Assembly (NCBI GenBank): GCA_023384455.1
Contig: JAHDWH010000012.1
Span: 19,056 to 53,189, forward strand
Origin: Caldilineaceae bacterium
GTDB lineage: Bacteria; Chloroflexota; Anaerolineae; Caldilineales; Caldilineaceae
Length of the DNA: 34,134 bases
Direction of reading: 5' to 3'
Shown here: positions 23,791 to 32,168 of the stretch, piece after piece
Position numbering within the stretch: the stretch's first letter is position 1
Layout: each line of letters begins with the position of its first letter
Made by a program: the position numbers and the translations under genes
The notes under the pieces: generated by a model
Seen by the model: only the letters and a program-made list of their open reading frames with translations
The model's database searches: none
What the model was told of the DNA's origin: nothing

Positions 23791-24081
23791 TCAAGCAGGG
23801 ACTCTTTCCGGCTCTACATCTTTGGCAGCAATATAGGCGATAAAATACTCCTCCCCTCCCGAGTCTCTCTCGGCGTCCAGATAAGAGTCAACGCCCCGGG
23901 GTCTGGGAATTTCCTCGCCATCCTCGATCAATCCCCGCAGATGAAATGCCAGGGCCGATTTCATATTTCCTATCGTCTGGTTGAAAGTTCTGCCGGTGGC
24001 GACACAGCCCAGGACATCAGGCGAATAGGTTGAAAACCCTGTCCCACTCTTTTCGATCACAATCAGATATTTATCTGTCAT
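23791..24081 (-). CDS. hicB: HicB-family antitoxin
   Basis: 96 residues. The N-terminal half (KYLIVIEKSGTGFSTYSPDVLGCVATGRT) is the HicB RNase H-like strand pattern, followed by the NQTIGNMKSALAFHLRGLIEDGEEIPRP helix that is diagnostic of the family. No obvious C-terminal DNA-binding helix is present; many short HicB proteins lack it. It neutralises the HicA RNase encoded two bases upstream in the same operon. The gene order is toxin first. Confidence 0.9.
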   Translation of the reverse strand: MTDKYLIVIEKSGTGFSTYSPDVLGCVATGRTFNQTIGNMKSALAFHLRGLIEDGEEIPRPRGVDSYLDAERDSGGEEYFIAYIAAKDVEPERVPA

Positions 24082-24083
24082 AT

Positions 24084-24290
24084 TTAGGGTTTATCCTTTC
24101 CTGTATCTTTCAACCCGGATTGCTTGAGAATACTGTTCAAAGTTCCCTTTCGTACCTCGTCGCTTGGCTTGCCCGACACAGTGACTTTGCCTTTTTTGGT
24201 CGGATGCTTAAATTGACGGTGGCTACCTTCCGTACCAACCAAATACCAGCCATCAGTCTCAAGGAGTTTGATCACATCCCTGATTTTCAT
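24084..24290 (-). CDS. hicA: HicA-family toxin (mRNA interferase)
   Basis: 68 residues of the double-stranded-RNA-binding-like HicA fold: MKIRDVIKLLETDGWYLVGTEGSHRQFKHP, then KKGKVTVSGKPSDEVRKGTLNSILKQSGL. His24 in GSHRQF is the family's catalytic residue. HicA cleaves mRNA and halts translation until bound by HicB. AGGAT precedes the ATG. The pair sits between the SDR gene and the operon terminator, with no mobility genes nearby. Confidence 0.92.
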   Translation of the reverse strand: MKIRDVIKLLETDGWYLVGTEGSHRQFKHPTKKGKVTVSGKPSDEVRKGTLNSILKQSGLKDTGKDKP

Positions 24291-24375
24291 AAGGGCATCC
24301 TATCGCACTATCCAGCGAAGGTCAATGGAGTTCTATACGTGTCGACGAGTCCACCGCTCACCGATAACTTCCCCG

Positions 24376-25131
24376 CTATCGCGTAAAGAGCGTCCGCCGC
24401 ACATAGTCCCCGTCGTCCGAGGCCAGGTAGGCCAGGAGTTTGGCAACGCCGATGGGATCGCCCAGGTTGGCATTCGCCAGCACATCCTCGTAGGGGCGGC
24501 CCTGCTTGTTGGCCGCGTCCCGCACATTGTCCAGCTTCATTTCCGTGGCAATGCCGCCGGGACAGACCGCATTGACCCGAATGTTGCGCGGGGCCAGATG
24601 GCCGGCCAGCACCATCGACATCCCGTTGACCGCGCCTTTGCTCGTCCCATAGGCAATCGACGAACTGCCGCCCAGCACCCCCGCACCGGAAGCGATCAGA
24701 ATCATCACCCCCCGTTTGGACCTGGCAATCAGCGGCGTGGCGTATTTGGTGCAGAGAAAAGTCCCCCGCACATTGACCTCCATCACAAAATCGAAGGTAT
24801 CCACCGGGAATTCTTCCGGCTGGAGGAAGGCGCCCAGCAGCACCCCCGCCGCGCAGATAATCACGTCCAGATAGCCGTGACTTTCGCCCACCTGGACAAA
24901 GAGCGCCTGCACCGCCTCGTCGCTGCGGATGTCCACGGCGTAGAAGGTGGCGTCACCTCCGCTTGTGCGGATGGAGGCGGCCACAGCCTCGCCCTTCTCC
25001 GCTTTCACGTCTACCAGCAGGACGGTCGCGCCCCGCTGGGCACAAAGACGGGCTGTGGCCTCGCCGATGCCCTGAGCCGCGCCGGTGATGAGAATTTTCT
25101 TGCCGCGAATGTCTGCAATTGTGCCATCCAT
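24376..25131 (-). CDS. short-chain dehydrogenase/reductase (classical SDR)
   Basis: 251 residues from the ATG at 25131 (AGGA upstream); an in-frame extension to 25197 adds only Pro/His-rich sequence. Cofactor motif TGAAQGIG (16-23), D41 after the second strand (favouring NAD), CAAGVL in place of NNAG, structural N120, Ser148 and the active-site YGTSK (Y161, K165) are all present; PGGIATEM follows. It reduces a ketone or oxidises a secondary alcohol. The C-terminus ends DYVRRTLFTR, shorter than the usual VDGG-type end; another frame just downstream reads KLSVSGG, so a small frameshift near the end is possible. It may belong with the neighbouring catabolic operon but is on the other strand. Confidence 0.9.
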   Translation of the reverse strand: MDGTIADIRGKKILITGAAQGIGEATARLCAQRGATVLLVDVKAEKGEAVAASIRTSGGDATFYAVDIRSDEAVQALFVQVGESHGYLDVIICAAGVLLGAFLQPEEFPVDTFDFVMEVNVRGTFLCTKYATPLIARSKRGVMILIASGAGVLGGSSSIAYGTSKGAVNGMSMVLAGHLAPRNIRVNAVCPGGIATEMKLDNVRDAANKQGRPYEDVLANANLGDPIGVAKLLAYLASDDGDYVRRTLFTR

Positions 25132-25193
25132 TGGGGGATTCCTGGTTGTGGGTGGGTGGGATGAATTGTGGATCGGCTGATTGGGTATGGGTT

Positions 25194-26519
25194 TCAATGA
25201 CCGTTGCGTTGGGGCAGGGTCAACGGGTTTGTCTCTGCCGGCGGGAAAGAGGAAACAGCCCCAGTCCGGCCCTGTTTGCGCTTCAATTCCCGCAATTCCA
25301 TTTCGGCCCGCCGCCCGTTATCCGGCAGGGAATAGCGCATATCCAGGCAATGTTCCAGCCAATGGGCGGCTTCTGTGTACTCCTTTTTCAGCAGGAGAAT
25401 AGAGCCTAGATTGGCCGCGGCCAGGGCATCTTTGCTGTTCTTTTCCAAGGCGGCGCGCAAGCGGCGCTCCTGTTCCACCGGTTGACGATTTGCATTGAGC
25501 AGAACGCCCACATCAAAGATAATATCGGTGAGCATCTCCTTTTTGAAACGCTCGGCCCGGTGGCGGACGAGGGAGCGGGTGCGGGGCACAATCATATCCA
25601 GTTCGCGCACCATACGCACATGCAGCACAGCATCCTGCAATGGGCCGTCGATAAACACCTCAACCGACTCCCCTCCGTCCACCACCACATTGAGCAGCTT
25701 TTCCTCGCCGGCTATGTGGATCGACTGGATTAGCACAGGCTGCCAGTCCGTATTGGTAGCCGTCAGTTTGCCTGCATCCACTATCACCTGTAGACAGCCA
25801 TCGTTATCACAGCCGTCCGGCCCGACGGGAACGGTCTGCTTCTGGGGAAACTGCACATCCAGCACTTCGATGAAATCCGGCGAATAGTTTTTGAAGATGC
25901 CCACATGCTCATGAATTTCGTCACCTTCCATCACTTCCACCACCATTTTTTGGCCGATAAAGCGCTCCAGCAGGGGATCAAAGACGCCGCCCGCGTGACC
26001 GATGAGATTCTCGCTCAGACGATAGAGGGACTTTTCGCTCTCGTCATTGATGTAGCGACCCGCGGGTTTTTTGGCCCGCCCCACCAATACCCCCACCACT
26101 TCGTTGATTGATTCGCTGGCTGTGCCGATAAATTTGCGCAACCCCCGCTTGCTGCGCTCGATAACTCCGGGATGGAAAGAACGGCGAATGTCCTTTTCCC
26201 GACGACGTCTGTTTTCCGGCGTCAACTGGTCTACAAAGCGGTAGATGACCTGAATATCCTTATACTCTTCCCCATAAAGAATATAGCTGGACTCGATATG
26301 TTTGGAGTCCTGCACATCGTCCCGATAGATCAATTCCAGGCCCGTGGATTCTATCTCCATCACGCCCCAGACGACTTTATTGTCCGTGCGTTCGATGGTT
26401 ACGTGAAAACCTTCGAAGGAGTCCAGACAGGGATCTTTGCGTCGAGAGCGGAAATAGGAGCCAACGAGCGTGACCAGAAATATCAGACCGACGGTGTAGA
26501 GAAGGGATGTGTCTAGCAT
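25194..26519 (-). CDS. membrane-anchored protein with C-terminal TPR-like region, unknown function
   Basis: 441 residues. An N-terminal span (LLYTVGLIFLVTLVGSYF, about 5-22) is followed by basic SRRKDP, so most of the protein is probably cytoplasmic. The middle (30-330) is mostly beta-strand-like with no motif I recognise. The segment from about 355 (RRLRAALEKNSKDALAAANLGSILLLKKEYTEAAHWLEHCL) looks like one or two TPR hairpins. No ribosome site is seen before the ATG. 62 bases separate its stop from the SDR start. I assign no function. Confidence 0.7.
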   Translation of the reverse strand: MLDTSLLYTVGLIFLVTLVGSYFRSRRKDPCLDSFEGFHVTIERTDNKVVWGVMEIESTGLELIYRDDVQDSKHIESSYILYGEEYKDIQVIYRFVDQLTPENRRRREKDIRRSFHPGVIERSKRGLRKFIGTASESINEVVGVLVGRAKKPAGRYINDESEKSLYRLSENLIGHAGGVFDPLLERFIGQKMVVEVMEGDEIHEHVGIFKNYSPDFIEVLDVQFPQKQTVPVGPDGCDNDGCLQVIVDAGKLTATNTDWQPVLIQSIHIAGEEKLLNVVVDGGESVEVFIDGPLQDAVLHVRMVRELDMIVPRTRSLVRHRAERFKKEMLTDIIFDVGVLLNANRQPVEQERRLRAALEKNSKDALAAANLGSILLLKKEYTEAAHWLEHCLDMRYSLPDNGRRAEMELRELKRKQGRTGAVSSFPPAETNPLTLPQRNGH

Positions 26520-26591
26520 AGGCGGTTAGGAATTGGGGATTGGGTGACTGAAAGACGACTCAATACATTGTGCCGGTGGAGAGAGAACCGC

Positions 26592-27260
26592 TCACACAAG
26601 CGGAATGACACAGGCCGGGTCTTCGTTACGCGGGTTGTTGACGTGGGTGCTGACGGGTCGATAGGCCATCAACTCCGCAGGAAACGAGCGCATCAAATGC
26701 AGGAGCGGATCGGCCTTCTGAATATCCCGACTGAGCCACTCGTCGTAGTCCTCCGGGTGCAGGATCACCGGCATCCGGTTGTGGATGGGTGCCAGCAGTT
26801 CGTTGGGTTCGGTAGTCAGAATTGTGCAGGATTCAATAGCCGAACCATCCCGCTCCCAGCGCTCCCACAGACCGGCCAATCCAAACAGACCGTCGCCTTT
26901 CATCCCGATAAGCTGGGGCTGTTTACCCCCGGTGACCTTCTGCCATTCGTAAAAGCCGTCCGCCGGAATAATGCAGCGCCGGTATTTGAAGGCCGCCCGA
27001 AACGACGGCTTCTCCGCCGCGGTCTCAGCCCGGGCATTGATCATCCGGCTGCCGATGCTGGGGTCCGTAGCCCAGGAGGGGATCAGCCCCCAATTCAGAA
27101 AGGTGGCTTCCCGGCCATTGCCCGCATAGCTATCCCGAATCGCCAGCACAGGCTGGGTGGGCGCGATGTTATAGCGGGCAGCCAGAGGGGGCATCTGTTC
27201 AATCGAAAAAAGATCGGCAATCTGTTCCGGCGATACGCGCAGGGTAAATCGGCCACACAT
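26592..27260 (-). CDS. SRAP/HMCES-type abasic-site protein (YedK family)
   Basis: 222 residues starting at the ATG at 27260, seven bases after GAGGAG. This start is compelled by biology: after Met removal the catalytic Cys must be residue 2 (MCGRF). All key residues match YedK numbering: Cys2, Asn75 (INARAE), Glu105 (DGFYEW) and His160 (IHNRMPVIL). The protein forms a covalent thiazolidine with abasic sites in single-stranded DNA and shields them at replication forks. It diverges from the DUF4037 gene with 194 bases between them. Confidence 0.95.
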   Translation of the reverse strand: MCGRFTLRVSPEQIADLFSIEQMPPLAARYNIAPTQPVLAIRDSYAGNGREATFLNWGLIPSWATDPSIGSRMINARAETAAEKPSFRAAFKYRRCIIPADGFYEWQKVTGGKQPQLIGMKGDGLFGLAGLWERWERDGSAIESCTILTTEPNELLAPIHNRMPVILHPEDYDEWLSRDIQKADPLLHLMRSFPAELMAYRPVSTHVNNPRNEDPACVIPLV

Positions 27261-27454
27261 ACAGGAACTCCTCGCATCGTTCGGATAGGCTGGGCTGGTG
27301 CCGGCGGCCCGCAAATGTCCCGGTATCTTACCCCTCGTCCGCTCGAATGTCAACCAGCGAAGCACCCATCCACATTGACAAAGCCCACACCCTTCGTTAC
27401 ACTTCCTCTGCCAGCGACAGCGACCCAACACCCACCACCCGCACCCCTACCCTA

Positions 27455-28516
27455 ATGACAGAATCGATCATCGACATCAGCCGCTCCTTCTTCCAGCAGA
27501 TCGTCCTGCCTATTCTGCAAGAGCATTTCCCCGCAGAGACGGCCCAGACGGCCTTCGGCGTCTTTGGCTACGGCTCCGAGGCCCTGGGTCTGGACGACGA
27601 ACTGAGCCGGGATCACCACTGGGGGCTGCGTATCGACGCGCTGATGCCGGAGGCGGTCTTCCAGCAGAAGCGGGACGGGATGATGCGTCTCCTGTCAAGC
27701 CGCTTGCCCCACAGCTACCAGGGCCACTCCTTACGGGAAGGACATCTGGCCGGTGCGGGCTTTGCCCCGGACAGCCTGCCCGCCTTCCTCACCCGCACGG
27801 TCGGCATCGACCGCGCCCCGGTCACGGCCCAGGAGTGGCTGGCGATCCCGGAAGAGGAGATCATCCACATCGTCAACGGGGAAGTCTGGCACGACCCGTC
27901 TGGCGAGTTCAGCGCCCTGCGCGCCCACTTCGCCGGATACTACCCGCAGCCTGTGCGCCTGCGTCGCATCGCCCACTGGTGTCGCTACTATTCAGGGATG
28001 GGAACCTACGCGCTTAAACGGGCCATTTTGCGTGACAACGATTTCTACGCCACCACCCGTTTCAGCAACGCCATCCGCCTGGGCGTGCAACTGGCTTTTT
28101 TGCTGGACAAGCGCTACTTTCCCTATGACAAGTGGTTGATGGCCTATTTCCGTGACCTGCCCCGGATGTACGACCGGCTGGGTGGGCTGGTGGACGAAGC
28201 GGTGAAGCTCTCCACCGGCTGGGAACGCAAGCTGGCGATTCTGGACCAGATGTCCGATAGTTTGGACCGTACCCTCGTGGAAGACGGCATCATCCCGCCC
28301 CACCCCCCTTTCCAGCCCTCCTCCACTTCCGGCTACCGCTTGCTGGAACACGCCTACGCCGCCATCATTCAACACTTGCCCCCCGATCTCAAATCCGTCG
28401 TCCCCGTCTGGGATCAGGTCTATATGGAGCGCTTCCACAGCGGCTATGTGGATGGCGTGGACCTGGACGAATGGGACAAAATCTTGAATTTGACTGCCCA
28501 AACCGAAGATGGATGA
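27455..28516 (+). CDS. DUF4037 domain protein (nucleotidyltransferase-like)
   Basis: 353 residues from the ATG at 27455. The N-terminal domain has a GYGSEALG element (38-45) and SRDHHWG (51-57), resembling the GS...D motif of polymerase-beta-type nucleotidyltransferases. The helical C-terminal half (RRIAHWCRYYSGMGTYALKRAI ... FLLDKRYFPYDKWL) matches DUF4037. The substrate is unknown. No Shine-Dalgarno sequence is seen; the region before the ATG is C-rich, and a longer in-frame start at 27347 encodes only Ser/Thr/Pro-rich residues. A hairpin begins at its last codons. Confidence 0.8.
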   Translation: MTESIIDISRSFFQQIVLPILQEHFPAETAQTAFGVFGYGSEALGLDDELSRDHHWGLRIDALMPEAVFQQKRDGMMRLLSSRLPHSYQGHSLREGHLAGAGFAPDSLPAFLTRTVGIDRAPVTAQEWLAIPEEEIIHIVNGEVWHDPSGEFSALRAHFAGYYPQPVRLRRIAHWCRYYSGMGTYALKRAILRDNDFYATTRFSNAIRLGVQLAFLLDKRYFPYDKWLMAYFRDLPRMYDRLGGLVDEAVKLSTGWERKLAILDQMSDSLDRTLVEDGIIPPHPPFQPSSTSGYRLLEHAYAAIIQHLPPDLKSVVPVWDQVYMERFHSGYVDGVDLDEWDKILNLTAQTEDG

Positions 28517-28562
28517 TGAGGTGATGGGATTCTGCCTCTGCCAACTCATCCTCTCATCATCC
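28511..28562 (+). terminator. hairpin at the end of the DUF4037 gene
   Basis: GGATGATGAG (28511-28520) pairs perfectly with CTCATCATCC (28553-28562). The stem includes the stop codon and no U-run follows, so its termination strength is uncertain. Confidence 0.4.
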
Positions 28563-28618
28563 CGGAATCCTCCCTGACATTATCTGAACCACTGCACCGA
28601 AACCACAGACCTTTTGCT

Positions 28619-29602
28619 ATGAACTCAAAACAACGCGTCCTCGCCACGGTCAATCGCCAGCCGGTTGACCGCACACCCATCGACTGTATGCTCTATCAGA
28701 AGCAGTTTGTGGAAAATCTGGCCGCCCAATGGGGCAGCCGGGAGGAGTTTCTCGACGACTTCGGCATCGACATCTTCGCTGGCTTCGTCCCCTATCCCAA
28801 CCAGTTCGGGCGCAAATTCGACGTGACCGAACTGGCCGACATCAGACTGAACGATCCCCGAAACCCGCAATGGATCACCCACAGCGATTGGAACTACGAC
28901 TTTGCCGGGGTCAATGTGGCCCAGGCCGTGGAGTGGTACGGCGACAAGCGGGCCATCCGCGCCCACCTGTGGGGGATTGTGGAGGGGACCAGCACCTTCC
29001 TGGGCATCGAAAAGTGCTGGCTGAATCTGGGAATGTACCCGGAGCTGATGATGGCCTGGTTTGACCGCTACGCCGACTGGTTGTGCGGGCTGGTGGACAA
29101 CTGCATCGACGCGGGTGTGGACCTCCTCACCCTCTCCGACGATTGGGGCAGCAACAATACAATGCTCTTTTCGCCCCGGATGTGGCGGCGGATGATCCGC
29201 CCCTATACCGAGCGGGTGGTGCAGCACGCCCGCAGCCGGGGTGTGCCGATGATGTTGCACAGCGACGGCTATCTGATGCCAGTGATGGACGAAATCATAG
29301 AAATCGGCTTCGATCTGATCCATCCTATTCAAGAGAGCGCGGGAATGGATCCCCAGACGATTAAAGAGCAATATGGCGAGCGCATCGTCCTCTACGGTTC
29401 TCTGGATGTGGTGGACGGGCTGCTGGCCTACGACGGCGAAGCGCTGGATGAGTATATCCGCCACCGTTTTGAAATCTACGCACCCGGCGGCGGCTTTATC
29501 TATTGCACCGGCCACTTTGTGCAGAATGACATCCCGCCCTTGCGTCTGGTGCGGGCCTATGGCCTTGTCCTGGCAGAAGCGCAGAAGTTTGGCACGCGCT
29601 AA
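28619..29602 (+). CDS. URO-D superfamily protein with HSDG in place of HSCG
   Basis: 327 residues, the third URO-D/MtaA-like protein of the window. It opens MNSKQRVLATVNRQPVDRTPID, a family-typical start, and the barrel end shows VLYGSLDVVDGL and YAPGGGFIYCTGHFVQNDIPP. At the metal motif it reads MLHSDGYL (HSDG 214-217): the Cys that ligates zinc in methylcobamide:CoM methyltransferases is Asp. Either a different metal arrangement or a non-methyltransferase role follows. It is not next to the other two copies and is preceded by no clear ribosome site. Confidence 0.85.
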   Translation: MNSKQRVLATVNRQPVDRTPIDCMLYQKQFVENLAAQWGSREEFLDDFGIDIFAGFVPYPNQFGRKFDVTELADIRLNDPRNPQWITHSDWNYDFAGVNVAQAVEWYGDKRAIRAHLWGIVEGTSTFLGIEKCWLNLGMYPELMMAWFDRYADWLCGLVDNCIDAGVDLLTLSDDWGSNNTMLFSPRMWRRMIRPYTERVVQHARSRGVPMMLHSDGYLMPVMDEIIEIGFDLIHPIQESAGMDPQTIKEQYGERIVLYGSLDVVDGLLAYDGEALDEYIRHRFEIYAPGGGFIYCTGHFVQNDIPPLRLVRAYGLVLAEAQKFGTR

Positions 29603-29608
29603 AAAACA

Positions 29609-29643
29609 GACCTCCCCAGGAGCGTAGCGCTCGCGGGGAGGTC
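29609..29643. terminator. terminator between convergent genes
   Basis: GACCTCCCC (29609-29617) pairs with GGGGAGGTC (29635-29643), with an inner GAGCG/CGCTC stem. Reading the minus strand, the hairpin is followed at once by TGTTTTTTA, a good U-run, so it best serves the small minus-strand gene at 29678; it may also act on the URO-D gene. Confidence 0.75.
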
Positions 29644-29677
29644 GGGGGAACGATAAAAATCGAGCAGATCAGCCGGT

Positions 29678-29908
29678 TCAGCCTGCCCCTACCGCAATTG
29701 TCAGAATCGTCACAAAGGCGATAGAACTAAAGACGGTGACGATGAGGGCCATAAAAAAATAGGGGCTGTATTGGGGTCTGTGCTGGCCTGCACGGCCACG
29801 ACGCCGAGACGTAACCGCGGCATAGTTGCGTGTGCGGGCTGGATTGGAGGAAAAGCGGCCACCATTTGTTTCTTTGGTCTGCTTAAAGGTAATTGCTTGC
29901 AAAAACAT
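29678..29908 (-). CDS. small single-span membrane protein
   Basis: 76 residues from the ATG at 29908, behind a GGGGGTGGAG purine stretch (a GTG two codons earlier is also possible). The N-terminal two thirds are polar and basic (Arg/Lys/Gln), and the C-terminal third is one hydrophobic span (YFFMALIVTVFSSIAFVTILTIAVG), so it looks tail-anchored. A terminator with a U-run just after its stop supports it being a real transcript. Function unknown. Confidence 0.55.
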   Translation of the reverse strand: MFLQAITFKQTKETNGGRFSSNPARTRNYAAVTSRRRGRAGQHRPQYSPYFFMALIVTVFSSIAFVTILTIAVGAG

Positions 29909-29942
29909 CTCCACCCCCGCAAAAGAAAGTTAATCTGAAACG

Positions 29943-30039
29943 TAACTGCTCACCCCCTCCCAACCTCCCAAAGTGGGGGAGGAGTCGATCCGCTTCCCTC
30001 CCTAGAATGGGAGGATAGGGTGGAGTGGCTGCACAGATA
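29943..30039 (-). repeat. ~100-bp dispersed repeat, copy 2
   Basis: The reverse complement of this stretch aligns with 6317-6416 over nearly its whole length. They share CATTCTAGGGAGG, GGATCGACTCCTC and the end GGGGGTGAGCAGTTA. It lies in a 350-bp gene-free gap together with the hairpin repeat at 30180. Confidence 0.75.
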
Positions 30040-30149
30040 CTCTGAAACAATTCACAAACTTACAGAAAACAATCACTATATTCCTATTATAGGCAATATA
30101 CGCGCCAAGCGGCATGGGAAAATAGGGTCAGAAAGCCGGTCTCTTGTCT

Positions 30150-30256
30150 TGCCCAGGCAGCCTGTCTCGGTTTCTACTCAGGTGCGACGCACTCGCCAGG
30201 AGGGGATTCTTGTACAAAGATTCTGTGGCGAGTGCGTCGCACCTAAGCCCTGGGCA
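30150..30256. repeat. hairpin element related to the repeat at 4055
   Basis: Arms 30180-30198 and 30226-30244 are a perfect 19-bp inverted repeat. Each arm contains the near-palindrome GTGCG[A/T]CGCAC also present in both arms of the 4055-4174 element. Outside them TGCCCAGG (30150-30157) pairs with CCTGGGCA (30249-30256). The loop holds the palindrome TTGTACAA. It ends ten bases from the kinase stop codon and may also act as its 3' hairpin. Confidence 0.6.
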
Positions 30257-30266
30257 GGTATCTCTC

Positions 30267-32102
30267 TTAAGCCAATGTAAAGTCGCGCAGAATCGAATTG
30301 CCGATGAACTCCCGGATGATCGAATTATCCGGCACCAAATCTGCCTCGGCCGTGCGCACCCAGCGCAGAAAGGCCAAGAGACGGCGGGCCTCCACATAAC
30401 CCGGCGAGTCCCACTCAATCTGCAAAAGCAGTGGCTCCACCACATCCCGCAGCACAGACAACTCGTAGAGCAGCGCGGCGTTGAACATCACATCTGCGTT
30501 ATTCTGGAAGGGGAAGATGTAACGTTCCTCGCCCCGGCGCACACTCTCCCAGCGGCCAATCGTATCGGCCGCGCTATAGCCCCGGCTGCTGTGATCCCGG
30601 GCAATGCGCCGCATCAGGCGCACATCCGAAGTGGAAATGCGGTTGTGCCGGTCCATATTCAGATGGGTGAGCACGCTGACATAGACCCGCAGGGTCGATT
30701 CGGCTGGAACCGCCGTGGTCAGGGCCGGGTTCAGCCCGTGGATACCTTCCAGAATCAGCACCTGATTCGCTTCCAACCGCACAGTCTCGCCGATTTCGCT
30801 CTGCCCGGTCTTGAAATTGAAATAGGGCATTGTCACCTCGTCACCGGCTAAGAGCTGGGCCAGGTGTTCGTTGAGCAGGGGCAAGTTGAGCGCGTCGATG
30901 GACTCGAAGTCGTAGTTGCCATTCTCGTCCAAAGGGGTCTGCGCCCGCTCCACAAAGTAGTTGTCCAACGAAAGGGCATAGGGGCGGATGCCGTGGGAAA
31001 GCAGTTGGACACCCAGCCGCTTGGCAAAGGTCGTCTTGCCGCTGCTGCTGGGGCCGGCAATCAGCACAACCCGAATGCGCTGGCAGGTAGCATCGGAATT
31101 CTCCCAGGTCTTGGCGACCAGCCCAGAGATGTGGGCGATGCGCCGTTCGTGGAGGGCTTCGCTGATGAGGATCACTTCGGAGATTTTGCCCTGCACAATC
31201 GCATTGTTCAGGGAGCCGAGATTCTGCAGCCCCATGCGCCCCATCCATTCCCCATACTCCTGAAAAACATTTTCCAGGGCTGTGCTGGGCAGAATCGGTT
31301 GCAGTTGGTTGGGCTGCTGGCGGCGGGGAAAGCGCAGAAGAAAGCCCCGTCCATAGGAGGCCAGACCAAACCAGCGCAGATAGCCTGTGCTGGGGGCCAT
31401 ATAGCCGTGAAAATAATTTTGCAGATTGTCCAGGGTGTAGATCGCCAGATCATCCGACGCACGGTGGGCCAGGAGTGAGACTTTGGACTCGTCACCACTG
31501 GCGGCAAAGAAAGAGACCATCTGCTCTACCGAGGCCCGGCGACAGGTGATGGGCAGGTCCTCGGCCACCATCCGCTCCATCTCGGTCTGTAATGTCGCCA
31601 ACTCCGCCGCTGTCAGGGGACCCCGGCCAACCGCCGTGCAATAATACGCGCCAAAGGGCAGGCTGTGTTCGATGGCAATGGCAAGCCCTGGAAAGACCCG
31701 GTGTGCCGCGGCCAGCAGGAGCAATGTCAATGAACGCCGATAGATGCGCCCGCCGTCGGGATCGCCCATAAGTACGATCTGCGCGCTGACGTCCTCCCAG
31801 ACGGCTGTTGTCAATTCCCGTAGCCGGTTGTTCAGCAATACAGCCATCGGGGGGGATGGAGGTGGATCGCTCTCTACCGCCCGCCAGACAAACTCCCCTA
31901 CAGGCGCACCCAGTGGCCCCGCAAAGTAGTCTTCCCCAATGCGTACCTGTACGGTCAACCGTTTCTGGCCGGGCATTGCTCTGGAAAATTGGCTGCGTTC
32001 CTCCATCCAGCCATTGGCGATCTGGCTGTCTGTCAGCCAATCGGGGGTACCGTTCTGCTCTGTGTCCGCTGTATCACTGCCGGCTTGTGCCATCTGTGCC
32101 AT
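30267..32102 (-). CDS. nucleoside (uridine) kinase fused to ThrRS-like N-terminal region
   Basis: 611 residues from the ATG at 32102; a GTG at 32129 is less likely because it lies inside the terminator of the upstream gene. Residues about 40-320 resemble the TGS/editing part of threonyl-tRNA synthetase, with IEHSLPFGAYYC near 144-155 corresponding to the degenerate HxxxH site. The C-terminal part is a phosphoribulokinase/uridine kinase domain: P-loop GPSSSGKT (about 350-357), LSLDNYF, LILEGIHGLN (Walker B region), RRIARDHSSRGY. This fusion is known from Thermotoga, Firmicutes and others. The kinase would salvage a nucleoside using ATP or GTP. The ThrRS-like part lacks an aminoacylation core and probably regulates or binds ligand. 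Confidence 0.88.
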   Translation of the reverse strand: MAQMAQAGSDTADTEQNGTPDWLTDSQIANGWMEERSQFSRAMPGQKRLTVQVRIGEDYFAGPLGAPVGEFVWRAVESDPPPSPPMAVLLNNRLRELTTAVWEDVSAQIVLMGDPDGGRIYRRSLTLLLLAAAHRVFPGLAIAIEHSLPFGAYYCTAVGRGPLTAAELATLQTEMERMVAEDLPITCRRASVEQMVSFFAASGDESKVSLLAHRASDDLAIYTLDNLQNYFHGYMAPSTGYLRWFGLASYGRGFLLRFPRRQQPNQLQPILPSTALENVFQEYGEWMGRMGLQNLGSLNNAIVQGKISEVILISEALHERRIAHISGLVAKTWENSDATCQRIRVVLIAGPSSSGKTTFAKRLGVQLLSHGIRPYALSLDNYFVERAQTPLDENGNYDFESIDALNLPLLNEHLAQLLAGDEVTMPYFNFKTGQSEIGETVRLEANQVLILEGIHGLNPALTTAVPAESTLRVYVSVLTHLNMDRHNRISTSDVRLMRRIARDHSSRGYSAADTIGRWESVRRGEERYIFPFQNNADVMFNAALLYELSVLRDVVEPLLLQIEWDSPGYVEARRLLAFLRWVRTAEADLVPDNSIIREFIGNSILRDFTLA

Positions 32103-32117
32103 CCCAGAGAAAAGCAA

Positions 32118-32153
32118 GAGCGCCGTCACAAAATGGCACTTGTGACGGCGCTC
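32118..32153 (-). terminator. terminator of the small acidic-protein gene
   Basis: A perfect 14-bp stem (32118-32131 with 32140-32153), with an eight-base loop, is followed on the minus strand by TTGCTTTTCTC. It lies only 15 bases after the stop at 32169 and just before the kinase start, so kinase expression depends on read-through or a promoter inside this gap. Confidence 0.75.
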
Positions 32154-32168
32154 CAGGCTCTATTCTCG

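Noticed and set aside
24268-25164. Long plus-strand open frame of 298 codons across the SDR gene
   Set aside because: It is the antisense of an SDR with all catalytic motifs intact. The plus-strand translation has no recognisable motif and is biased to His/Gly/Arg.
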